A stretch of 64,000 nucleotides of DNA, taken from Paraescarpia echinospica (taxonomy: Eukaryota; Annelida; Polychaeta; Sabellida; Siboglinidae). A program made the translations under genes and the position numbers. This document shows, one piece after another, positions 1 to 9,469 of the stretch. Each line of letters begins with the position of its first letter. Position 1 is the stretch's first letter. The notes below the pieces were generated by a model. That model saw only the letters and a list, made by a program, of their open reading frames with translations. It was not told where the DNA came from and searched no databases. Where the stretch lies: NCBI GenBank assembly GCA_020002185.1, contig CM034531.1:86839759-86903758 (forward strand), written 5' to 3'.

Positions 1-1482
1 CATCATGCTCGCTAGGTGGCCTGGCCGGTTCTTAGTTCACCGTGTGGTTCCACTGTAAGCGCGACAACGTAACATACCTACATTTAAATTTGGTGACGTG
101 GATCTTGACCAAGTTTAGGATTATACTTATTTTAGTATTTGCTTTAATTGAAATGGATCATTTGGTAAAGGCAAAAAACTGCTGCATTATAAAGCATCAA
201 AGGCCATGTACTCACTCTTACAAAAAGGCAGACGACTTATTAGGCCAAATAAAAAAAGAAAATAGTTTCTCGTCCCCGCCCGCTTCCTTTTTAGCTGCCG
301 CCTCCTTTTTTTTGCTATTTACTATTAACAAAATTTGCTATTTTAAAAGCTTTTCAGATCTGTGTATGCCTTCTATAGAGTTTAAAATGGGAACGATATT
401 GGCTTGTTGCGTGCCCCGTGCTCCAAGGACCGCATACTCAAGTCTGGAATCGAGGCTAATCACGGGCACGAAACTGTAGCACTTGCGCGACATGTCTGCT
501 ATTGTCGGCCATCTTTAGTCCGAATATGTTGGTGTTTGTTTGCTTGCGAATTCGTAGGTCCACCGCAATATTGAAACCGTGGTATGCTAGGACGGTATCA
601 AATGGCACGCAGACATTCCTAGAGCTTTTCTGTCAGGGGAATTTGATGACGGAGAAGACATCAGTTCAACAGAACGCTGTCAAACGTCATAGGTCGGTAC
701 TCATCTTGAACTGCGTGGCAGCACTCGGCCATTTGCCGAAATGCCCTGGCAACTGGCTGCGTTGCCTCGGAAATTAAGCTATTGTTCACGGTCAAACTGG
801 TCGTGTTTTATATTATGTGCCCCCTAAAAAGTATAAAAGCCCTCAATTTGATAAAATTCAAGGCCTGTCAGTAGATTTTGCGTTGACTTCGCTCGAGTCT
901 ACACTTTGGCGCTACTAGTGTAAATAATCACCGGTTAGACCCGCCACAAATGTACCAAGTCATTGAAGATTACTTAAAATTACAACTTTGTTAGCAACAG
1001 TGTATAAAAGTATTACTGAAGTAGTTTAAATATGGCATGACATGCTGATTTGTGCGGTTTATTAAATTATGGTGACTGTCTAACAAGGCTGTTACTAGTG
1101 ACACCATGCGGAGTTGTATGAATTTGTTTGTTTGTTTTAGTTTGTAATTTTCGCATGTTTCATGGAAATAAGTAACATTTTGAAATGCAAGTGTACTTTT
1201 CATAAAATACAGCAATATGTTGCATAGCTTAAACGAAATATTTGAAAGGTAGCCAGAGGGATATTTTGGATTAAAACTCCTTGGAAATCGTTCCATGATA
1301 GCCTACTGCTCGGGCACAAATATTATAAACATTTCAATGTAGGCCTACTCACCCTTTTCTTGCTTGATCATTTGTGTTGTTTTGTTCAATATAGCCTCAG
1401 CCAATTAAGATTTGTCAATTGACAAATGGTTTCTGGAAAAGGTTGTTGTTTTAAGGTCTCATTTCTTTTATTTTGTCTTCAG
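1..1482. other. No confident gene; left part of an inverted-repeat region
   Basis: Short open frames exist on both strands here but none shows a recognisable domain. A TATAAAAG motif is seen at 832-839, which could be a promoter TATA box (of a gene or an LTR) or chance. Bases 245-347 form one arm of an inverted repeat described separately. Confidence 0.4.
245..347 (+). repeat. Left arm of diverged inverted repeat
   Basis: The segment reads as an imperfect reverse complement of 2731-2834. The best-matched core, AAAAAAAGAAAATAGTTTCT, is at 250-269 and is followed in both arms by a run of T, a GCCTCC-like block and a TATTTACTATT motif. The arms enclose about 2.4 kb with exon-like fragments. This could be the terminal inverted repeat of an old DNA transposon or two inverted copies of a dispersed repeat. 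Confidence 0.5.
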
Positions 1483-1584
1483 GTAAAAGTGAACATTGGT
1501 GGAAGTAAGGACAAGTTGGATGTGTCGGCAAACCTGAACGAGTGTCTAGCAGACATTGTGTCAATTACCTCGTCAGTGAGATAA
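1483..1584 (+). pseudogene. Exon-like fragment, unidentified
   Basis: A pyrimidine-rich stretch ending in CAG at 1480-1482 resembles a splice acceptor. It is followed by 33 open codons to a TAA at 1582-1584. The peptide (begins VKVNIGGSKDKLDV, contains NECLADIV) has balanced, protein-like composition. No family is recognised. It lies between the two inverted-repeat arms, so it may be a transposase remnant or an exon of a decayed gene. Confidence 0.3.
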
Positions 1585-1889
1585 TCGCAGTACATGTCAC
1601 ACCCCAAAATTGAATAATTGGAATGACTCATTATTTACAAATGAATATATATGTTCATCACAACAAAGCTTTATGACAACGCATACAACTTTGCATCAAA
1701 GATGGTATGACTCTGCCCTCCAACATGTCATGGTTGAAATATTTATGTTGTGATTGGTTGTTTAACCACATAGGTTATAAACACCCAATCAATTGTAACA
1801 GAGAGATAAGTAGTCAAACCATGCCTTTATTTATTGTGAACTGGCTAATTGCAATTTTTCTCCACTTTCAATTTTTATAAGTGTGAAGG

Positions 1890-2218
1890 ATGTCTGAAAT
1901 GACGTGTCCTCTATGCTGCCCGCGTTCTCAAACCAGAAGAGAAATAATAACTGGAGAGGAACTTGGAGGTGATGTTACACTCATTTGGCGCATGCTTCAA
2001 AGATGTCAATGATCCTGGAGAAGGGAACACATTTGACATAGTGAAGGTCAACGACAAACTAACATGTAAAATGCCCATTGAGGCGTCGTACTATGTAACA
2101 TAGCATTACAACATCGGTTGGCCATTATCCTCTTTGTGAGGAATGTGAGGTGAAATGCAAAGTGGCCAAGAAGAAAGTGACTAGAGCCTTCGCACTTCGG
2201 CAACCTGCAGGCAAATGA
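1890..2218 (+). pseudogene. Cys-containing coding remnant, unidentified
   Basis: Protein-like sequence continues across frames. ATG at 1890 opens a frame with TCPLCCP and GEELGG. A second frame carries FDIVKVND and PIEASYYVT, and a third carries GHYPLCEECEVKCK and ends LRQPAGK at a TGA (2216-2218). The CxxC/CEEC cysteines suggest a metal-binding module. At least two frameshifts are needed to join the pieces, so this looks like a decayed reading frame. No function can be assigned. It sits inside the inverted-repeat arms with the fragment at 1483-1584. Confidence 0.3.
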
Positions 2219-2730
2219 TGTGCGTGTGTACGTTTGGCAATGGATGGTTGTTTTTACAGACATGCCACATTTTGTGTTCTGAAATGCATATTTTAACTTG
2301 AAACATTAGTATTTTTGTATTGGTTAACATGCTTGTTCCGAGCGAGTGTCGCCATTTACTATGCTACTAAATATACTTACATTAATTAACATTTGCTTAC
2401 ATTTTGTAGCAAATCCGTATTAAAACTGGATATTGTCATATTTTTTTAAATCCGTATTGTATGCAGGAAATCCGTACAGTGTGGCACCTTTTGCTGTGTA
2501 TTAAATACATTTAACATTGTGTTTTGTTTATTTAATCAATTTAAATTGTATTCCGGTGTAACATGGGACATATATATTCCACATAATTTTTTCTGTTTAT
2601 CTGTCAATCCAGCTAAAATAATAGTAATTATAGTAACATACATCACAGCCCTGGTATGTTCCACGTTACATCGGACAAGCAATAGTGTCTTTAAATCAGT
2701 AACACTTAACATCTATGACGTTGCGGCCAT

Positions 2731-2834
2731 CTTTAAAAAATAACAAAATATTGACAAATAGTAAATAATAAGGGCCTTGCGCCTCCTTTTGAAAAAAAAT
2801 CCGGACGAGAAACTATTTTCTTTTTTTACTTGGT
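2731..2834 (-). repeat. Right arm of diverged inverted repeat
   Basis: This is the reverse-complement partner of 245-347. The TTCTCGTCC-containing core is at about 2801-2834, and the TATTTACTATT-like block lies inward of it. No clear target-site duplication was found at the outer edges. Confidence 0.5.
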
Positions 2835-2867
2835 CTTATACCAATTATAACTGCAATTAATTTTAAT

Positions 2868-3345
2868 TAAGGCCCTTCTGTGCACGTTGGCATTCGGAGG
2901 ATGTCACACTTCTGCTATGCTGCGGCAGCTGTCTCTTTAAGAGTGATCCTGCTGAAAGCATTTTGCGGTAGACGGTGTATAGAGGGTGTGCAACAACATT
3001 GTGACTCGGTTTAAGAGCTTGAAATACTTCATTGCCTTCTTTTAGGCCCAGTCCAAACACTGCACAAGGAAATGTACGGGAATGACATCATGTAGCTCTG
3101 GAAGAGGGTTATGACACCTGATTTATGGCCAATGTTTACGCTGGCCCCATCACCCCCATAACACACAGTCTTCTTGTGCAATGAAAGTGGCATTAGCTGC
3201 AGACTCAGAATCGACTGTAACTGCCTCGAGAGCTTTCACGGTAGCCTGACAGATGTCCTTGATATCAGCTCGATCTCTTCAGTGCACAGCAACCATGGCC
3301 AGCAGATATATACATCTGGCCATGCACATACGTTCTGATACAGAT
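2868..3345 (-). pseudogene. hAT-like transposase fragment, copy 1
   Basis: Minus-strand translation gives, across one or two frameshifts, an upstream stretch containing DIKDICQATVKALEAV. This is followed by TVCYGGDGASVNIGHKSGV, then a block ending CLDWA, and the terminal stretch with PLYTVYRKMLSAGSLLKRQL. The order GDGASVN-x-G-x-x-SGV, then a His/Leu/Ala-rich helix, then LY-x-x-Y matches the transposase core of hAT-type elements of the KIAA1586/ZNF862 kind (family knowledge from memory). Only about 160 residues remain, so it is non-functional. A diverged second copy lies at 5087-5535 in the same orientation. Confidence 0.5.
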
Positions 3346-4384
3346 CACGTCGTTCTCACTGGTGGACATATCAACAGAGCCACCGGACAACAGACTAATG
3401 GATAATGTTTCTTGGTTGATGAACTAGTAGCTTCCTAGCGCTTAACTGCAACAACAACATGCATGTATGACGTATCTGAAGGACTTGTCATTCCTATATA
3501 TATATATATATATATATAAGCATCCCCTGCGACTTTCCTGACATCCAATTCCGTCACCCAGAACAAGTCCCCAAACAGACCGTTATGGAATGCTATTGCG
3601 TATACGTCACGAAATAGCTTATATCTAACTTCTCAAAGAAAAAATGTTCGTGGATTGGATGGACTTCGGTATTTGATGTTCCTGTGGGAGAATTCTTCAG
3701 TATTGTTCAGCTGTCAGAGGGTGACACTTAATGTGTCATGTTGTACTAATACCGAACGTCTACAGTGGGTTAATCCCTTTCGCGCGTTTTTCTAACACTT
3801 TCCCCGGTAGATTTTGGTGTTGGCGGCTTATCCAAAAATCTGAACAGCATAGTCTGTTTGGACATGATGATGGCGGCGTTAAATACGACGAATCGCTGTG
3901 ATTTACCGAAAACACTAAATTACCGTACGTTCATTTCAGCGTGCATTTTTGACTACACGTAACACTGTAACGTGTTTCGTGAGCGCCGCGGTTCCGTTAT
4001 TTTACATTGGGCAACAATGAGTGTAACACGCATGTTTGTAAACAGTTTTTGTTTTTATAAATAGCGTCTTCCTGTGGTCAGTTTTGACTATAAACTGGGG
4101 TGTAGAGAACCTACTGCTGTTAAATGGTGCAATTTCCCCGAAAAAAGTAGGCGGTCACACGGACCAGTAGCTCAAAAAAGTTACTGACCTGACGACAAAA
4201 TAGGTGGTCAGTAACCACCAGGTCAGCGTATATTTCGAACGTTGTCATGTACACAATCTTATATAACCTTCATTGTAACAATGTGCACTCGTCACCTTGG
4301 ATTAAATGTGTTAGTAGCATTTTTTAGAGTAATGGCATTACTTATATGGTTGACGCAGGATTATATACAAGTGTGAATGCGATC
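3346..4384. other. No gene recognised; short (TA)n tract
   Basis: The only clear structure is a (TA)n run at about 3496-3518. Small frames are present but none is convincing. Confidence 0.5.
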
Positions 4385-4745
4385 AATTTAAGCAACTTTG
4401 GCACAGTAGAATTATAAATGATATTAATGATAATAATGCGATGCATAATCTTTTTAAATTTTCTCACAGAAAAGAGAGGTATACAGAATCTCTTCCAGAA
4501 CACTTAAAAAAACATTAGTTCAATTCAGAATAGGAATATACAAATTGCATGTTAATATCCGAAGAAACTTGAATATAGCTAGAATGGAGAGACTTTGTAA
4601 CATTTGTGATAAAGCTGTAATAGGTGATGAAATTTACTTTTTGTGTGAATGTACCAAGTTAGACGACTTGAGAATTAAATATATGCCTTCGTGTATTATA
4701 TCAAGTCCTAATGCTACTAATTTTGTACATATGCTATTGACCAAT
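4385..4745 (+). pseudogene. LINE ORF2 C-terminal fragment
   Basis: The plus-strand frame from about 4545 reads ARMERLCNIC, then IGDEIYFLCEC, then LDDLRIKYM. This C-x-x-C...GDE-x-x-FL-x-x-C...L-R-x-KY pattern is the cysteine-bearing tail found after the reverse transcriptase in several animal LINE proteins (family knowledge). Upstream frames at 4385-4545 look like the same protein with a break. No reverse transcriptase remains. The 3' side runs into a simple repeat at 4755. Confidence 0.5.
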
Positions 4746-4754
4746 GATCAGATA

Positions 4755-5075
4755 CAATTTACCATGGTATACCATAGTATAAACATAGTAAAATGTACAA
4801 TACTGTGGTTTACTCTAATTTACTATGGTTTTGTTATGGTTTACCATGCTTACTATGAATTTACCACAGTGTATCATGGCAAACGTATGGTAAAATGTAG
4901 TATATTATGGTTTACTATAACTTACATTGGTTTTACTACAGTTTATCATGGTTTACCATGACTTCATATGGATTTTCTATGGTGAAATATTAGTAACGTG
5001 TAATATACTATAATTTACTATAACTTATCATGATTTACTGTGAATTTATAATGGTTTACCATAGTAAACTGTAGT
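4755..5075. repeat. CATGGTTTACTATGG-type imperfect tandem/palindromic repeat
   Basis: About 320 bp are built from variants of TTTACCATGGT and TTTACTATGGT and their complements, in alternating orientation with irregular spacing. CCATGG and CCATAG are near-palindromic, so both strands look alike and can fold into hairpins. It lies directly between the LINE scrap (ends about 4745) and the second hAT fragment. Confidence 0.75.
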
Positions 5076-5086
5076 ACATTTTTAGC

Positions 5087-5535
5087 AGGGAAGACCCTCT
5101 TGTGCACGTTGGCATACGGAGGATGTCACACTTCTGCTATGCTGCGGCAGCTGTCTCTTTAAGAGTGATCCTGCTGAAAGCATTTTGCGGTAGAAAGTGT
5201 AGAGGGTGTGCAACAACATTGTGACTCGGTCGAAGAGCTTGAAATACTTCATTGCCTTGTTATAGGCCCAGTCCAAACAATGCACAAGGAAATGCACAGG
5301 AATTACATCATGTAGCTCTGGAAGTTATGACACCTGATTTATGGCCAACGTTTACGCTGGCCCCTATCACCCCCATAACACACAGTCGTCTTGGGCAACT
5401 GTTACTGCCTCGAGAGCTTTCATGGTAGCCTTAACGATGTCCTTGGTATCAACTCGATCTTTTCAGTGCACAGCAATCATGGCCAGCAGATAGATACATC
5501 TGGCCATGCATATACGTTCTGACACAAATCACGTC
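5087..5535 (-). pseudogene. hAT-like transposase fragment, copy 2
   Basis: This is a diverged duplicate of 2868-3345 in the same orientation. The minus-strand frame contains VHCLDWAYNKAMKYFKLFDR and then LYTFYRKMLSAGSLLKRQL, and the upstream DNA keeps the matching blocks. Relative to copy 1 it lacks about 40 bp upstream (around 5390) and about 10 bp around 5325. Shared borders suggest two insertions of the same truncated element or a segmental duplication of about 450 bp, 2.2 kb apart. Confidence 0.5.
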
Positions 5536-6473
5536 AATTGACAGTCTGGAAAAATTGGTTTAAAACTATATGTTCAATATGTTCCACCTAGTGTATGTTA
5601 TTCATGAATCTAAGTGTAAGCATGACTTCTCATTATTAGTATAGTACACTACTGGGTAATAAGTGCCCAGTTTGTAAATAACTCTATTTTGTATAATGAT
5701 CCATGTTTTATTTATGTATTTGTGAAATTGTAATCGTCTATGTACTATGATATGTGGTTCGAGGGAGTAAACATCTGTTCTGTACACGATAGGACACCAC
5801 TGGCAGTCGCTCATAAAAAAATCTTTTTATACAGAATCGTCAAATAAGAGGACACTGTTTTCAGGAACCATAGGCGGATCCAGGAGGAGATCTATGTAAT
5901 TTGGCGTGTTCATAGACCTTTTTGAATGGACGTCCGTTACGTAATCCCCCAGACTTTACCATAAGGTGTTGTTATGGCGACTCGACGGCGAAATCATTAA
6001 TTTTCAACAACACCCTAACTCCGTAATAAAACCATGCTCATATGAAAATATCAATTGCGTCGATCCGTATGATTGAAACAGAAGGAACAGTGCAGTGGAA
6101 AAGTGCCAGGGACGAACAGAACATACGTCAACGGTGCATTCGCATCACAACACGTACACTACGCAACGGCGTATTTGTTGTTCCACTCAACAGTTACGCG
6201 ATAGCGTGCGGATTAACTCTCCGGTTAACACGACAGTAGCGAATGTCAGTAGACAAATATACCGGCGTTCAAAATTAATGCTATCTACGTCGACACTTCT
6301 TAAAATGTCGTTGAAGCATCAATATAGGTGTAGGGTAAATACACATGTCAAACCCTTAAAGTTACTATTGTAAGTCAAGTGTCAAAGTCAACACAGTTTT
6401 ACTATATGGCCTAAAGCTGATATACAATTCGTTATTGTGTGATTTGTGGTGAGGTTTGATGTGTACGTGAGCA
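5536..6473. other. No gene recognised upstream of GPCR relic
   Basis: Several short frames are present, none with recognisable content. Any promoter of the ancestral receptor gene would lie here, but no convincing element was seen. Confidence 0.5.
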
Positions 6474-7479
6474 ATGACGAATGTTACAGCTCTGTTATCA
6501 ACGTCGGTTTCGGTTTTGGAGGACAAGGTTATATATAACCAACAGAATACGGACGACTTTATGGGAAGCGTCTTTATGGTCGCCAACATATGGCAGTATG
6601 TCTGGCCGCCGCTATTCGCGACAGGACTCGTCGGTAACACGGTCGTGCTGCTCGTGCTGAGGCGGGACGGACTCGTGCGGACCTCGAACAACGTCTATTT
6701 GAGCGCCCTGGCCTTCGGTGATAGTCTCGTGCTGATCGTCGCGTCGGTGACGAGCTACCCATTTTACGCTTGGGGTTTCTGGCTCGGCAATACGAGTACA
6801 TGGGCGTGTCGAGCCACCTTACCAGTACACCACACTCTAGTAACCGCGTCCATTTGGCTCATTGTCGCTACGCCTGTGTACCCCGCAGTACGCCTGTTTG
6901 TGCTGCCTGTCGCTGTTGGTGCTCGCCTTCATCATTGACCTAATCTTTATACCTACATTTGTCATTATGTCTTCCGGCGACGTAGCTTGCGTCGTCCCGT
7001 TGCGTTATGTGGATTATATGATAAACTATCGATCTTGGATTAATCTGGTCGTCACCAGTGTCGTACTTGTCTGCAACTCGCTGATAATACACACACTGCG
7101 GCGGAGGCTGATGCGAATCGCCGTGCAAGACTCCATGATTCGCACCACAGTCATGTGCCTGGGCGTGTCGTTAGCCTTCGTCGTCTGCATCCCTCCCAGT
7201 AACATCACCGACATCGTATGGCCACTGTCGTCACCGAGTACCTACGTTGCGACCACCTTTGCGATTCTCCTGTAATATCTTAATCACGCCGTCAACTTCT
7301 TCCTCTACAGTCTGACGAGTGCTCACTTCCGGCGCGAGTTGGTCGCGTTGTTTCGCAGTTGCCCCCAAAACCAGGGAGTGCGGCGGGTACCGTGGTTTAC
7401 TGGCTGCCATCACGTATCAAGTACTTCGGGCAGGCTTGAGTTCAGTAGGGGATTAGCAGACGATCTAGAATTGCGTTAA
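6474..7479 (+). pseudogene. Rhodopsin-type (class A) GPCR pseudogene, intronless
   Basis: ATG at 6474 opens a frame with N-glycosylation sites NVT (residue 3) and NTS (106). TM1 follows with the GN motif (N55), TM2 has LAFGD (D83), and the extracellular Cys112 precedes TM3. The frame breaks near 6862. TM4-TM7 continue in another frame (6862-7479): TM5 about residues 57-79, TM6 with a CIPP bend, and TM7 with NFFLY in place of NPxxY, then an HFRREL helix 8 and a short tail. A TAA at 7273-7275 interrupts TM7. The junction between TM3 and TM4 lacks a DRY motif and the second intracellular loop, implying a deletion as well as a frameshift. The gene is peptide-receptor-like by appearance; the ligand class is not assignable. 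It cannot encode a working receptor. Confidence 0.8.
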
Positions 7480-7513
7480 CGAGACGATCGATGATCTTCC
7501 TTTTATCGAAATA

Positions 7514-7632
7514 ATCATTAGTATATCTTCATCTTCTTCAGTTCAGCATATCTCTGCGAGACGTAGCTGCCCAGATGATCCCACGATACGCTGCTCTGTC
7601 TGCCGTTCGTCTCCCTGCTATCATTAGTATAT
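7514..7632 (-). mobile_element. 5'-truncated RTE-type LINE fragment with 13-bp TSD
   Basis: Bases 7527-7619 are the reverse complement of the 3' end of the RTE element at about 55640-55735, including the codons for the ATSRRDMLN tail, the stop and the AAGAAG terminal repeat. They are flanked by identical 13-bp copies of ATCATTAGTATAT at 7514-7526 and 7620-7632. This is a textbook short, 5'-truncated target-primed insertion, about 35 bp after the GPCR pseudogene. Confidence 0.9.
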
Positions 7633-8163
7633 ATCATATTTAATTGCATTTCTTCTTCTGTGTATGTTAGGCGCCAAGAGGTCAGTTTGAATGTGATATT
7701 ACCATTGATTAAAACTAGTTAACCATCCATCTACGTACTAGTTCCCGACATGGGACATTGCATGTCCTTGCTATGCTTAAACATGTTTACTGCCGCCGTT
7801 CATCCGTTGAATGAGTAATGAAAGAAGAACGAACCACACCGAATAACGATTCTGAGTTCAATATGGCGTTGATATTATCGTGTAATACTCTACATTATTA
7901 CCCATGGCTAAGCATTTATATTTATGTATTGTGGCTACATGTTTGTGCTCTATTAAGTTCTACTGAATATGATAATAGTCTGACCTAATTATATCACCAT
8001 TATTCGTATTGGGTGTTTTCTGGTTGTCCTGCTCTGTTGCCGTAAGGGATAAAGATTTTATTTTATGCAAACTATTGACGTCTAATCATTTTAATGTGCT
8101 TTTTTCTTAATCACACTAGAATACATCATTGTATTTCAATTTTGCATAGATTGCCATGTCTTC
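7633..8163. other. No gene recognised
   Basis: AT-rich sequence without a convincing frame. The L2-like LINE body at 8164 probably starts somewhat upstream, because in-frame endonuclease-like sequence begins near 8150. Confidence 0.4.
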
Positions 8164-8511
8164 ATGTTTGTTATAATAGAACGCCATTGGCTTGACCCCT
8201 TGATAACGCGTTCAAATTATAATAATGTCCAAATACCTACTGTTTCAGATGGGTTATCAGACCATACTGCCATTGCTAATGTTAACGTTTCTATAACTCC
8301 ATTACACTCGAAACACAATGTGTGTTACAGAGCCATTCACAGAATTGACATTACAGCTTCAATGGCTGCTATCCTTAAATCTTGCTTTATTACAGATCCA
8401 AAAGAACATTTATCTGACTTATATAACAGTACTGTCAACTACTCAATGCATTATTTAACAAACATGTACCTACGAAATTCAAGTGTGTCAGAAAGGCCAC
8501 CAACTCCATGA
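8164..8511 (+). pseudogene. L2-like LINE A, endonuclease C-terminal part
   Basis: The frame reads HWLDPLITRS, then SDGLSDHTAI. This is the end of an APE-type endonuclease (LDxLITRS...SDH, the His being catalytic in the family). It is followed by the linker that precedes reverse transcriptase. The same arrangement is seen in LINE F (about 42790-42900: IDLLITRSSD and SDHSAIH). The upstream endonuclease is missing or unrecognisable. The copy is interrupted at about 8520 by LINE B on the other strand and resumes at about 9470. Confidence 0.7.
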
Positions 8512-8529
8512 ATGACTTCCGAAATTATA

Positions 8530-9460
8530 CTATCTTAGAATAAGAATAAATGAAGAATAACATAAGTTTATTAGCAACTCAACTGAGTTGGATTCACAGT
8601 ATACAATAAAATACAACTAATACACTGAAACGTCATACAGTATTAATACACTGAAACGTCATACAGTATTAATACACTGAAATGTCATACAGTATAAATA
8701 CCATCCTTGCCCTTCAATCGTTATTGGCAGTTGTGTAATCCCCATGGCATAAAAGAGTTACGGTATCTGTTTGTTCGGGTTATTGGCAAAGGGTACACAT
8801 TATGCTGTCTGATGTCATATTTGATATGCCTTTTGTCAGGCAGCAGATAGTTTAATCTGTGTGTACTAACTGTAATCTTATTGAAATATGTTTGTCAAAG
8901 GCAGTCCCGTCTTGCTTTCAATGTCTCCAATTTAACATACCTGAGTATCTCAGCGTAACTTATTGCAGGAAAATACACTTTAATGCTCTTTTTTGTATCA
9001 TTTCAATATTATCAGATAAATATTGTGGCAAGTTAGTGTGCCAAACAGGGCATGCATATTCTAAAACAGGTCTCACAACACTGACATATATAGTGACCAG
9101 ATCATTGTGGCTAATTCCTACTCGCTTTAACTGATACACCATATACAGTCATTTCCCGGCATTTTTCTCAATATTTTCCACATGCTTATTCCATGTCAGA
9201 TCCTGTGAAATTGTAACACCTAGAAGTTTGGCATGGTCTACTTGATCTACATCTTTTCCATCGATCTTTATATTTGGGATAGTGTTTCGAAAATTGCGGT
9301 CTTGCGCAAAACAGATGATCATCTCTTTTGATTTTCCTGAGATAATTTTCATATCATATCATTCTGTTCCGTCCACCTAGCAGCAACGTCAACCGATTCT
9401 TGTATAACAGATACACCCATTCTATCGCATACCTCGAACAATGTACTGTTCGTTATTTAG
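8530..9460 (-). mobile_element. LINE B fragment (CR1/Jockey-like), inserted in LINE A
   Basis: The minus strand encodes the C-terminal part of a LINE ORF2. Frame 9149-9352 carries KLLGVTISQDLTWNKHVENI, and frame 8960-9142 continues with VVRPVLEYACPVWH and IQKRALKCIF. Further degraded coding sequence reaches about 8710. The catalytic core is absent, so it is 5'-truncated. Its 3' end lies at the left, by AATAAGAATAAATGAAGAAT. A 26-bp tandem repeat sits in its 3' part. LINE A sequence of one orientation flanks it on both sides. Confidence 0.7.
8618..8695. repeat. 26-bp tandem repeat, three copies
   Basis: The unit TAATACACTGAAACGTCATA + CAGTAT repeats exactly every 26 bp at 8618, 8644 and 8670; the third copy has one substitution (AAATG for AAACG). 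It lies in the 3' portion of LINE B. Confidence 0.9.
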
Positions 9461-9469
9461 AGCGTGTGT

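Noticed and set aside
1890..1990. GEELGG peptide as a biotin-dependent carboxylase fragment
   Set aside because: Only a six-residue resemblance; neighbouring residues do not fit the family.
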